A DNA stretch of 64,000 nucleotides from Vespula vulgaris (taxonomy: Eukaryota > Arthropoda > Insecta > Hymenoptera > Vespidae). Positions 12,462 through 25,600 of this stretch are shown piece by piece. A program made the translations under genes and the position numbers. Positions within the stretch are counted from its first letter, which is position 1. The number at the start of each line of letters is the position of its first letter. The stretch is taken from contig NC_066588.1 in NCBI RefSeq assembly GCF_905475345.1, forward strand, positions 931,501-995,500. The letters run 5' to 3'. The notes under the pieces were generated by a model, which worked only from the letters and a program-made list of their open reading frames with translations, was not told the DNA's origin and did no database searches.

Positions 12462-12550
12462 TCGAACCTGTTCATTACATCTGGCATCACTGTAGAGTAC
12501 AGTAGACATACATAGGCGTACACCCGTAGATCGGCGTCCATTTCGTTTGT

Positions 12551-14858
12551 ATGATGGTAGATCACAAAGAACGGGATTTTTATTCTCAAATGGATCCGCG
12601 ATCAAAGAACGATGACCCGCCTAATTCGCGTTTATTCGTTATTTGTCACAAGTCTCTCGAGGAAGATGACATACGGAAAGCCTTTGAGAAGTTCGGCAAA
12701 ATCGAGGATATCTGGGTCGTTAAAGATCGAAATACTGGCGAGAATAAAGGTAATATTTGTTCTTTTCTATTAACTAATCGATAATATTTAATATTTTCTT
12801 TGTCAATCACACTGTTAATATACTTTTCGACTCGTTAATATTTTCATTTCGTTCCGACGTCACGATCGCGAGGACAGCTATAATTTTTGTTTCATCTTGA
12901 TGTATAACAATCATTTTGATGTTATTATATAAATAAACAATTTCATAGGGGTTACGTATATCAAATTTTCCAAGACGTCAGAAGCTGCATTTGCGTTGGA
13001 GGAAATGAATGGGAAAATGCTGGGCATGGTTGGAAGACCTATCAAAGTGATGATCGCTTCAAAGTATGACAGAAAGATATATATTCTTCTTCAAACTTGA
13101 TTTTCCTTGTTTAATTTCATTTAAAGGGTCATGCTTATATATGGAACATTTATTTTTGAAGGTATGAAAAAGTATTTTGCATACATCTTATTTAACTTGC
13201 AGAATGCAATATATAAATATATTCAAAATCGATAATAGATATCAATCATACGAGTAAATAATCTAAATTTTACTGTTATTCTCTTGGTGTAATTAATTGT
13301 AAGTGAAACAGTATATGTTCAAAAGATCTGACATAAGTGCATACCCTTCTGTATTTCTGTCGGTGTTGTGTCAATTTTATCTTTAATTACACACATGACA
13401 TAATATATAAATAGAAATATATATATATATAGAAAACTAACTTTCTTACCTTCAGAAATAAAGGGGATGTTCTAGTATTTCCACTATTATAAATCTTATT
13501 TATCTATCTTTACTTGATCATTACAGTCGTGATCAAGGATCTGTGAGAGAAACGAATGAAGAGGAAAGATGGGTCAGGTTGTTCTGTGTACTACCAAAGT
13601 CAATGACCGATAGTGAATTACAACAAGAATTTTCTAAATTCGGTCAAATAGAATATGCGACGGTAGTTAAAGATCGTAATACAAATGAATCTAAAGGTTT
13701 TGGTTATGTCAAATTTAAAAAAGTATCCAGTGCAGCGAAAGCGTTTGAAGAATGCGATAGGAAATATAAAGCAGTGTTTGCAGAACCAAAGAAACCGAAG
13801 CCTGAAAATATGGATTCTAAATACAATAATGGCTCTTCTATGTCTTACGATAGTCTTGGTCATACTTCTGCAAATTTTGGAAAAAGCAGCATCAGTCTAG
13901 ATATAGCTACAAATTATCCAAATCCTGAAGGTTATACTCAATTACAAGTTATTGCGCATCCAGCTTTAAATCAAGACCAGTTGTGGAAATTATTTGATAT
14001 AGTTCCTGGTATGGATTATTGTCATTTAAAAACGGATGCAAGATACAGGATGCCAAGAGGACAAGCCATTGTGGTGTATTCAAATCCAAACGCAGCAGCA
14101 TACGCTAGGGAAAAATTTCATGGTTTTGAATATCCTCCAGGTCATAGAATGATAGTTAAACCAGATACAAGTAATATGTCATCCAAAGGTTCATCGAAAC
14201 CTAGCTCTAACTCAGCTGTACCGGCAAGGACAGATTTAGCACATTTAGCTGAAACTATTGCTCAAGCTACGTCGCTGATTCAAGCAGCAGGACTAACAGC
14301 ACCAAGTGAGTTGAAAATTATAAAACATTCTTGTTTATTTAACTATCGTTTTGTGCGTTACTCATAATAATCTAATGAATTCATTTTAGGCTTAGAACAG
14401 ACAATGTGCATCAAATTACCACCTGTGCAACCAATGGCGAATGTGGATGCAGAGGTAGCCAAACGATGTTTCATCGTATGTGGTCCACCCGTACCACCTA
14501 TATATGCTATGAAAGATGCATTTTGTAGGTTTGGTAATTTAATAGATGTATATATGCTTCCGGGAAAAAATTGTGGTTACGCCAAATATGCCACCATTGC
14601 GAGTGCAGACGAAGCTATTGAGGTATAATTTTATTTTTCTTTTTTTTTTTTCAAATATTGCTTTTTCTGCTTTTTTATTTGATGCTTTGATTTGAATTCC
14701 GAACATTAGATAGTTTAGAAATTAAGTTATAAGATGTTTGGTAGGTTCTACATGGGCAAGAAATATGTGGTTCTCGTCTTAAAGTATTGGAGGCAGAGGA
14801 ACGAAGCGTTGGTGAAGATCGTAGAAAACGATTAAGAGTTGACGAAGACGAACGTTAA
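12551..14858 (+). CDS. Rbm45: RNA-binding protein 45 (four RRM-type domains)
   Basis: Five exons: 12551-12749, 12949-13063, 13527-14305, 14390-14622 and 14745-14858, giving 479 residues (human RBM45 is of similar length). RRM1 spans exons 1-2 with RNP2 RLFVICHK and RNP1 KGVTYIKF across the junction. RRM2 has RLFCVLPK and KGFGYVKF. A third, divergent RRM starts near LQVIAHPALNQDQLWKLFD. The last, in exons 4-5, contains KRCFIVCGPPVPP and CGYAKYATI. The C-terminal tail RRKRLRVDEDER is basic then acidic, resembling a nuclear localisation signal. Vertebrate RBM45 binds GAC-containing RNA and is developmentally regulated in neurons. The start could be the first or second of two adjacent ATG codons at 12551. 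Read-through of the exon 1 and exon 3 donors soon meets stops, which supports the splicing. Confidence 0.93.
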
Positions 14859-16109
14859 GCTTATTGTGTACTGTGTAAGTACAAGCTGAACGTTAGACAA
14901 ACTGAAAGAAAGAATGAATGGGACAAAAAGACACTTACATTATAACTCCCTGACGTTATAACTGACGATACATTTATTTTGAAAAGTTAAAGAAGATGTA
15001 ATGTATCTATTTATCTTCACAGACTGACTGGTATACACAAGCTGGACGCACGCAACGAAAGAGACGAATTTTAAGACTCACTTGACCACGTTGGGCCTGC
15101 ATCCAAGGAAACAACAACTATCTACTTTAATAATTGATTACGTTCGCAGCTACATTACTAAAACTTCACTATTGCTTTACTTTATCCTTACATATCGTTA
15201 CACATACATTTCCCATTTCTATTTTCTTATTTCGACAGGCCTTTGCGAAAAAAAAAGAAAGAAAACAAACAATTTTGTTCCGAAGCTATTAATAAATTTT
15301 GTTGCATCGATATTTTTGCCCATATAAAGTGCAGGCAGCATAGTGTGTAGACGTAAATATATTTCGATTGTAAATATATTTTAACGTTAGTTTTTTCTTT
15401 TCTATTATTGAAATTGCCAGTGCATTAATAAGAAAACAAGATCTATTTTCGAAATCCAGTGGTAATATATATACATATATATTTATGTTTCATTTTTTTT
15501 TTTCTATTATTAAAATTGATAGCGAATCGAAGAATGAAATTTGCAAAGATTTAATTGTAACTTCAACTTATCAATAGAAGTGCAGCATAATAGCGTTTTT
15601 TTTTTCCATTTCGTAAATTACATTCAACACAGTTGTTCAAAATAAAAATGTGCGCAAAATATGCGAGTGATAAATCGAAGCATGCTCTTTTTTTTTTTTA
15701 AGAGTATTTTAGTTTCTCAATATTACTTTAATTCTCTTTTATTTTGCATATACGTACAATTATATCTGATTTTTTGTTCTCTATTTTCAACTGAATTAGA
15801 TTATCCGAAAAAAAGATTAAGTATTTTTATTTATCTCTTTAATTTTATCATTATATATATTCGAATGTATGTTCAATTTGTGTGATGTATTTTGCATGCG
15901 AATTTATAAATTCTTGCAGAAATTTACAACTTACATACAACTGAGCAATTAAAATATTATGAGTAATTCATTAAGAATGAATATTTAGTTCTTACTGGAA
16001 TGTGTATATTAATTTCTGTTTATTTTTCTATATATTTACAATTCAAAGAAAATTTAAAAACGCGATTAATTTATTATAGAATGCATGGATTTTGGAAATA
16101 GAATAAAAA

Positions 16110-16164
<55 letters not shown>

Positions 16165-16320
16165 AATGAATCTGAGTAACAATATACATTATTGTATATA
16201 AATATATATAAATACGCTTATATAGCAAAATTGATAACTGTGTTGATACATAACGAATTATGTTATTAAATGAAAAAATATCATTCGCACAGGCCCTTAT
16301 AAATATATATACATACATAC

Positions 16321-16353
<33 letters not shown>

Positions 16354-17599
16354 TATATCTGTGCTATGGAATTAGTCAAAAAAAAAACAGATATATTTTG
16401 TAATTTACACCAAAATTTTGTATACTTGTCTAAAATAATGGGATATCGTATGAAACGTAACATGATTTACCTTAAATTCTGTACATGCCCAAAAAATTTT
16501 CACTGCAATAAGATTGGATAAACTTAATTTAATGAAGTACAGCATCTATTTAATATTTAGAAATATAGAATATTCTATTGCCAAGATGTGATATCAAAAT
16601 ATCATATGGTGTGTGAATTTAACAAAAATATATTACGTTAAAAATATTTCATAAGATTTTATATATAGAATAATTTTGGCGCACGTTATAAATGTTTCGA
16701 ATTCATGGTCGCCCAAGGTGTCCATAGAAAAATTAATTAATAATAACATTTTTAGTAATATTCATTATAGATATATAAGAAAATTAACAAAAATATCACT
16801 GTTGTATTTGATGAGCTTACTGCAGTGAAATTTTAAGAGGATATAACATCATATACTTTCAAAGCTAAAATAAATACATCATTTGACATCATGGGACATA
16901 TTTGTCAAATACTAGTAATCAACGCACAAGTATGTTTTGTCATGGTTCACATTGCACCACATGTGTTAGACTTTTACTTTACTTTACGACTATACGCAAT
17001 AGAAATTCGGCGGACTGTAACTGTGACTTATTTTAAAATTATAAAATACATATTCAATATGCAAAAATTACAGACTTTTACTCTTTTTATATACTGGACT
17101 GAATATATAATACTACATATATATCAATGATACAAACATCTCACATTTTTTCTTCTTGATTTCAGGATACAAGAAAGCTCGGTTTGGTGTATTGTGTACC
17201 TGAAAACTGTGATATATCTATAGTTAAGTAAGGTAAATATTTTTGTTAGTGTACACACATATGTATATATATATATGTGTGTGTGCGCATATCTGTATAT
17301 ATGTGTATAATAATTATATGTGTACACACACACATACACAAACACACATATATATTTATAGTAAGCAATAAATTATGTTTTTATTTAGATTGTTTTGTTA
17401 CTCTTAATTTACAATTTATATAGCATGTTGATTCATAAGGAATTTCTTTACAATACTTCTCATTAATATATTTCAAAAGTCTACAATTATATTTTTTATA
17501 TAAGATAACAATGTTAAATGCATTCATTTACAATATAAATACATACATACATAATCGTATCTTAAAAAGAATGAACAAAGTTTGAAATTGGCGCGGATG
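14859..17599. other. Intergenic, RBM45 3' flank
   Basis: The first several hundred bases probably carry the RBM45 3' untranslated region. The rest is AT-rich with a TA microsatellite at 16113-16162 and CA/TA runs near 17250-17350. I see no coding exon. Confidence 0.5.
16113..16162. repeat. (AT)n microsatellite
   Basis: Uninterrupted AT run of about 50 bp; a second interrupted TA run follows at about 16300-16350. Confidence 0.9.
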
Positions 17600-18352
17600 C
17601 GACTGATAGTTAACAATTTTGCCGTAGGGGTCGTTACCACAGAGGATGAAATTCCCGCGATACGCAGAATGATGGAGCGTGACTCGTAGAGTGAGTGGGG
17701 GAAGAGCGTTTATTTTAATCGCCTATATCGTTACGTGACAGTGAAATGGTCGCTTGGAGGGGATAGCCTCCTACCTAGAACGATTAGCTGACTTTTCGAA
17801 GAGTGGGGGTTGCTGGCTCACGTGTTTTCAAACGTGCTGCGAGATGAGGTCCAGTTCGTATTTGCGAGGATTGTGAGCGACACGATTTCGGTCTCTACTA
17901 GCGTAACCATCGCGGAGTCTCGTCTCGCGAGTGTTTTATATTAAATTCGTATTATAGATCGACGAACCTACATGAAAAGTTTTCAAGTTGATCGAATAAT
18001 CATTTCTCGTTTTTTTATTCGTTTAATAAAAATATTACAAAGTGAATTAATCTTTGGATAAAAAAGAATCGAACTTGTTCGTGTGAGCTGTAATTTTTTA
18101 CAGTTCAAGTACATTTTGTTTTTGCTGCCCTTACGTATAGGGCAATCATATCATTTTCTTTTAGTTTCCTTTCCATTTTCGTTTCTTTCGTATTTCTTTT
18201 TTATTTCTATCGTTCGAAGTGCGAAATATGAAACAAACGAGCATTCTTACCACATTAGTGGTGTGATTCGACGCGTACAAAGATCGAGAGAAAGAGAGAA
18301 AGAGAGAGACAGACCTTTCTTAATAAGAATTTTACGATATAAAGAAGACGAA
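17600..18352 (+). promoter_or_regulatory. period promoter / 5' untranslated region
   Basis: The sequence becomes clearly richer in G+C at about 17590-17950 immediately upstream of the first period coding exon, as expected for a promoter. It contains the tandem E-box at 17819-17836 and a bZIP-like TTACGTGAC near 17731, which resembles CREB or PAR-bZIP sites. The transcription start cannot be located from sequence. The frame of the first coding exon stays open back to 18083, so a longer N-terminus is possible but looks unlike protein. Confidence 0.6.
17819..17836 (+). promoter_or_regulatory. Tandem circadian E-box (CACGTG-N6-AACGTG)
   Basis: A canonical E-box CACGTG (17819-17824) is followed after exactly six bases (TTTTCA) by AACGTG (17831-17836). 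This E1-E2 layout with a 6-7 nt spacer is the known target arrangement of CLOCK:CYCLE/BMAL1 dimers in clock gene promoters. It lies about 520 bp upstream of the period ATG. Function is inferred from motif and position. Confidence 0.75.
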
Positions 18353-19330
18353 ATGGAAGAAACATCTACCGAAAATGCGAAAGTTTCGGACTCTGGTTAT
18401 TCAAACACGTGCAGCAACAGCCAGTCGCAACGAAGGTATATCAATTAATTTTTTTATATCTGTGTCTATTTTTGTTATTTGATTTATTGATACAAATTCG
18501 ATTTTTTTATTTTTCTGTTTTTCTTTTTCAATATGGTTGCCAAGAATGTATGTAACATGAAATGACAAATACACTTATTATGAGATGTTAATTATTATGA
18601 TTAATGTTTGTACGAATTAAGGACTGTTATGTATCGATTATTGTAATTGAATATTTTGTTTTTCTTTTTTTTTTTTCAAAGAAAAAAATAGTTGTAAAGA
18701 GATAAAGTATCGTATATCGTAGAAAATGACAAGCCGATATTTGAACCCCTCAATATGACGTAGTTGATGATGATGATGAATAGTTGCTTTCAAGTTCTTC
18801 ATATTTATTAATGTGCTATCATATTTATAATTTATTTTATCGTACACTTTACAAAATCATTATTTAATTAATGATCGATCGATCCAATCGATTTTTCTTT
18901 CTTTCAATAAATCATTATATCCATATTCAAATGAGATATCATTATAGCAATACAAAATTTATGTTTACGTTTTTATTACGAAAAAAGAAAAAAAAAACTC
19001 GTATTTTTCACTTATACTTTCAAATTATATTATTTTTGTAGATGTAACAAATTAGACATAGATTTATGTATCACTTAAACAAATTTTCTAATTGTTGCAT
19101 TAACATGTTTGATTGTATTAGATGATTAGTTGTAAATCAATGTAACTCCCGTATTCGAGGAGTCACGTTGGAAAATATTTGTTACAAATCGTTAGCAAGA
19201 AAATGATGTAATAATTATAAATCAATTGTGTTGTAAGAATTTTGACAATTTTTTATTATTTAAATATGTATTATTTTTTTGTAAGTATATATATATTTTT
19301 TTCTAATTTTTATATGATATAATTATATAG

Positions 19331-19374
<44 letters not shown>

Positions 19375-19616
19375 CAAAATTAACTAACTTTGTTTTCGTA
19401 TATACCCATGATATAAAGTTGATAGTTTACATGTAAACAATTAGTACAGATAAATAAATAATCAGGACTCTGTAAACTCTGTGACTAGTCTCCGTTATGT
19501 ATGGTAAAGGATACTTGGCATTGACACGAATCCTTCGTACTATAGGTGAGAGGTAGACAGAGAATGTAATGATAGAGAGAGATAGAAACTCGTACACTAC
19601 GGTTAAGGCTAACCAG

Positions 19617-19675
<59 letters not shown>

Positions 19676-22600
19676 CTATCTCTAACTATTCCTCGACGTA
19701 ACACTTCGATTGAATTTCCACGTTGCATTTAGCTCACCTATGCAGATATTGCAAAATGCAGTGAAAACGGGTCAATCTAAACGTGATCCACGTGTAAGGA
19801 CGTAATTGATGTTATCGAAAGTAGGTTTGGAAAGTTGATTTAGGAAAATGTTTTTAGTGTAATATGCACAAAAAAAAAACCGACCAAAGATTTTTGTTTA
19901 ATAACGATAATAATAATAAGAATAATAACTTCTCATTGCACAATTTTTTTTTTATAATGTTTCACAAGGCCTCCTTTGTATTGGATTTATTCTCGGAAAT
20001 GTCTTGAAAGACGGTATACTTTGTCGTCTTGGGAGATAACATATCCATAATAATAATAATAATAATAACAACTAATTTATACACATTGAAACACAAAAAT
20101 AGTTATACTATAAATGCATAACTTTGTGAGGAGGTTTCTTGATCCATCCATATAATATAGATCTCAATTCTACTTGGTATATGTCTATAGAACTGATTAT
20201 GAATGAAACTCAGGTTCAGTCCTAAATATATAACATAGTATCATAGTAATAACCATCTAATAATAAGTATTTTTCAAACTAGTTGAATTGTTTCCTTTAT
20301 ATATATATATATTATTGTATAGAATCTATTATAGCGATGAGTTTATTTTAAACACTCAATTATAGTCACGAATAGAATCCGAGATAATTCAAAGGAAACA
20401 ATTGCTTTATGTGCACGCGATATATTTGGTTGACATTACGTATAAAGCTCAAGCCATTGCAGATTAAAATAGATAAAAGGATTATGGAGTTATTTTTAAC
20501 TATCTATTGATAATAATAAATGCATATTTATAATTATTTTTTGTAAATAGCCAGCAAAACAATTTTTCACACCAAAAATTTTCGTTCCTTAATCGACTTC
20601 ATGTTTAAAATTTTTCGCAACAAAATTTTTCTAGAATTGTAAAATTATTATAGCTTTATTTTTTTTTCCTCACAAATATACCATTCCTAATTTTCATGGA
20701 CCGAGACTTCTCGCTTGTAATGCATATTTAAAAAAAAGGAGGATTAGCTTGAATAAGAAATATCGTTTAATTACTCTCTTAAATTTCTTCTTGATTGAAA
20801 ATACATTTAATTAAGATATAAATGTATTTATATCGGATACACATAATGAGTCGTATGGGAAGAAAACAGGCTTATTTTTTATTTTTATTGATAAACGTAA
20901 ATTATTTATCTTCATATTTTGATATTTAACGCGTGGGAATGTTTATTCTGTGCTGATAAAATGCAGTCATTGTTTGTATATTTTTGATCGAAACATTTTT
21001 CACGGTAACGTTGTTCTTCGAAGATATCCATAGAGTATTCCCAACAAAGTATTTATAAAATTACTTTGTTAATTTCTTCAACTTTTATTTATTTTTTTTA
21101 TTTCATTTTATTTTTTTTCAAATGTCCTTGATCGTTCAAACGTTCGACATAATAAATTGAAAGCATCAAATCGATCGACGAATTATCGGCCCTCCTTTTA
21201 TCTAACGGCGTAGGAGTCACGGGGCTACGAACGTGAAACCGTCCTTATGCAATAATTTTTCTGGCTCCGTGAGGTGCAACAAATGCAGGAGACCCGTGTC
21301 GGAGCTTATTGATAGAGAAAATGAGGACAGTGAAAGGCTAGAAAGAACTCGTCGTAAGGGCTGGACCACGATCACGTTTGCCAAACATGTGATCGAAGAC
21401 ATTTTTCTAAATATCAAACTGGTTTACAGAGATTTTGTGTCAGCAAGTAACATGATTTTTTCGAACCTGGTTCAATCGGCCAATAGGACGAGGCCGTTTC
21501 ACCACAGCTTTAGAATATTTCCTTTCCCCATCTTAGCACTTAGTATTCGCACGAAGTCGATCTAGGACGAGGAAGTGATTATTGAATATTTCTTAATCCT
21601 TTGAACGAGTTTAAAGAATTTATTTTATTATTTTGTAACATTTTTTATGTAGAGTCGTGGCATAATTTATCTATTTCATAATTGCATGAGGTGATCGTGT
21701 CTCGTATATATTGTTTCATTTCACATTTGTATACGACGGCCATTTGAAGAGTTCACGGTTTTTCTTTTTCTTTTTTTCTCTTTCTTTAAATGTATATTTT
21801 ATTCTCAAATTGAAAAGTAAAATTAAGAAAAGCCGCGAACTTTTTCCAATGGCCTTAATATAAAAATAATTTCAAATTGTTATATATATATATATAAGTT
21901 TGAAATATATACATATATATATATTTCTTATTTTTATATGCAAAGATATGTTAAATATAGATTGCCACATTCTATATTAGAATGGACAAGAATATTTCTT
22001 GGGATCTTTTGTATAACAAAAATATATTAAATTTAACTTATATCAATATTAGTAGTTTCAAATAAATCTTATTTTTTTTTTTTTAATATAAGATGAAATA
22101 TATCTTAAGACGAACAAAAAAAGTCGCGAATTTTTCAAATTGTCCTCGTAGTTACTATTCAACTGTTTTAACAAAATTCAAACTATTTTACTAAAGTAAT
22201 TATTAATTTTTATTTGGAGCTAACATTTCATCGTTAATATTTATAAATATTTTGTTGATGTAACAAATGATAAAAAATAATAATGTTATTTTATTTCTTT
22301 TTCTTTTTAGTAGCGGCAGTTCGATATCCAGGAACAGCAATCGTTCGGAAAGCAGTGGCTATTGCGGTAGACATCCTTCGACCTTTGGCTCGAGGTATCT
22401 ATTCTTTTGAAATCGATTTTATACATTCGTCGACCGTGTATTCGAGCATTCAAATGTGTCGCTCAAAGACTTCTATAAATACGAAGAAACCTTGTAACAT
22501 CGTCTTCTTACAATGGAAGAGGACGTTCAAGATCGATGAACGTTCTTTTAAGTCGTTTTTACATATATATATAAGAAAAGAAAATTCAAACGATGGTTTA

Positions 22601-25600
22601 TGCATAACTCTTTAATTTAATAATATCTACGATTAATTCTTTTTAAATTAATAGGTAGTTGCCTGTTTTTTTTTTTTTTTTTTTAAATACACAGATACAT
22701 ACGTGTTTACAGAAATATACATAAATTCGAAATTGTACCTTTTATAACGTAATTTTATCTTTCGTGTTTAAAAAAAAATTATATGTACGTAAAATACGAA
22801 ATTCTTATACTTGGTGAACATTAATCTTTGAATATAAACTAACAATTAATTTTATGACAGAAAGAAAAATCTAAAAAAAGACATACGAGTATATATAACT
22901 TGAAAATGATACGTATCGCGTTATATAGAGACTTACAAAATAATTAGTTGAAATTAAATACACGTATATGGATCAACGAAAAAATAATCTATTCTAAGTT
23001 AATTTCATTCGATGAAAATGACTCGACTTTGACGTATGATGTACATATGTGCATACAAAATGATAAGAAAAATCATTGCAATGATGTGTTCGCATACCAA
23101 GAAAGAATATCTTATTTGCTTTAGCTAGGAAGAAGCTACAGCGTCGTAAACATTAACTCACACGTGTCGTGCCACGTGCCTTTCGTGTAGTCGCCAACGC
23201 AGTCCAGAGATATACTCGTCCATTGTTGCATAATAGAGATAAACGAGAAACTATAATAAGAAATGAATCGTTTGGGTTTTCAATGATTGTGTGTGTGTAT
23301 AATTATAATAATATATATAATTGTCGACTTTTATTATTATATATTTTATTACAAATGTCGACTTTTTCTTAAACGATAATTTGATACCATCTTTTTTCTT
23401 TCTTTTCTTCTTTAGAATCAAACGTAATTTTATGATCTATAAAAATCATCCATTTTATCGTCTACGTGATGAAGTACTTTAATCTTTAATTTTTTTCTTT
23501 AATCTAAATTTAAACACGATGACGTTCATGCACACGTGTGATGATTTAAAACTCGTTAAGAAATAATCTTGAACAATCAACGTGTTTCATATATTTATCC
23601 TATTAAAAAAAAAATCTACATTCTAATCGCATCTAAGAGACTTTTCGACTTATCATTAAACGATAATTTAATACCATATGTTTTTTTTCTCGCTTTAGAA
23701 TCAAATATAACTTTATGATCCATAAAGATCATCCGTTTTAAAAGATTATATAATAAAATACTTGAATCCTTGAATTTTTAATCCTTGAATCATTAAGGAA
23801 TAATACTAAACAAGTAAAAGTCCTGTGAAAGAGAAAGAAAGAAAAAAGGGGAAAAAAGAAAAGAAATATCTTGTTTGACGTTCTAATAGTGTGTAAGCAC
23901 GTTAAGGGAAGCACGTTACACAATGTGTATTCCGCATTGGGCAGAGTCTGAAGAAAGGTCCATGTAAGAAAGGAACACTTTCTCCAGTATTGCATAATAT
24001 ACTATTCGTGCTTAGCTATTACTGTTATGTCGAGCCTTTATATCACGATTTTTTTTTCTAACCATCCTTTCCGGGAGAAAGCTATCGAACTATTACGAAT
24101 AAGTAGACTTGGTTATAAGAATTCTCATCCATAGGTAGACAAATGCCGTTTAGAAGATCATTCTGATAGATTCTGATAGATTTATTTCTATCTCTAAACG
24201 CTTTTCTATCTAAACGTTATCATGATTTTCATAAGAACGACAAAAAAGATATATCATGGAAATATATATACAGGGAAGAAGAGAAAGAGGAGGAAGATTA
24301 AAAGCTATTAATATTTTTTTTCTTTTTTTTTTCTTTTTTAGCAGACATCACGTTTGCTCGCACGCGTTCGATACATTTTATACATTTTCTCAGAACAGCC
24401 AGTGCGTGTGCATGTATATGTACTTTTATATTTATAACGTGACTTATCGGTATGTGATAACGTTATTTCCTCCTTTTTTTTCTTTCTTCTTTTCTTTTTG
24501 TTAAAACTACAAAAAAGACACAATAATTATCGTCAAAAAAAAAAAAAAGATGAAAAGAAACAACGAAATATGTATCGAAATATTTTTGCAACGTGATCAA
24601 TTTCTTTTGGATTTTTTTTTTTTCTTTTTCGCGCATTTATATCGCAAATTTGAACAAATTTATTATATGATGATAACCATCACGTGATTAATTAATACAG
24701 ATAATATGAATAAATTAATTACATCTATACACGCACACACATTTATTTATTCTTATGTTTTGTGTATAGATAAAATTTATTTTAATATTATATCTAAATA
24801 TATGTGCGTATTATCTATATGAATCTTAGTAACGAGGCACTCCCACAACCGATCAGTAAAAGGAAGGATAAAGAATACAAGAAGAAGAAGTCAAAAACGT
24901 TTTTGGCCGTTAATTCCGAGGCAGAGATTACTTTAAGAAGTACTGGCACACCGCCGGATAATACATCCTATAATCTCGTCACTTCAACGAAACCAATACT
25001 TGAGAAACAAACAGGTTGGTTACAATCGAATTATACTGGGAAGAGTGCACGTTACCACAATTTTCATTTTAAAAATTATTTTTATCATCGGGAGATATAT
25101 TTACGGATAAAAATAAATAATTATTAATAAGTTTAACTCGCAATTTTTTATTATCTTTCTTTTTGCCAGGAAATTATATAGAAAGAAAAAGTGTGACTAT
25201 TTCATTTGATCATATACACACTTCTTCTAAGTGAAAGTTTTCATCGTCGTGACACTATTTTTGCATTTTTCACGCTTCGTACTGTTTATTATTAATTTGA
25301 TGAATATTTTCCTAATTTTTTTTTTTTTACAATATCGTGAAAATGTATACACACATACACGTCCACACAGATAAAGTGAATTTAATGAAATTAATAAAAC
25401 GTATGTTGTCTCTTCAGAACTCGATACAATTCGTTTTAAATATTTTTATTTTCTGTTTCTTTTTTTTTCTTTCTTTCTTTTTGTTTGCTTGTAATTTATC
25501 TGAGCACCAGAAATTTTATCTGGTTACGTGCACACTTCACCAGTTGATCAGACAGGTCTTAATTACATTCCAATCATAAGTCTTCGAACGATTACCCTAT

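Larger units (their letters stand above)
10049..12550. other. Divergent intergenic region Tim8/RBM45
   Basis: No coding exon found. It contains an imperfect direct duplication of about 190 bp (10490-10680 and 10750-10945), poly-T stretches near 11775-11830, and a perfect NRF-1-type palindrome at 12450-12461 just before RBM45. Open frames here are low-complexity. The last few hundred bases probably include the RBM45 5' untranslated region. Confidence 0.55.
22395..24829 (+). other. period intron 2 (2.4 kb), with E-boxes
   Basis: Contains four perfect CACGTG E-boxes (23161, 23173, 23533, 24681), the first two forming a 6-nt-spaced pair, and an 85-90 bp direct duplication (about 23371-23460 and 23658-23745). 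Otherwise AT-rich with poly-T runs. Confidence 0.6.

Noticed and set aside
12042..12589. Minus-strand ORFs upstream of RBM45
   Set aside because: They overlap low-complexity T-rich DNA and the RBM45 5' region, and show no family similarity.
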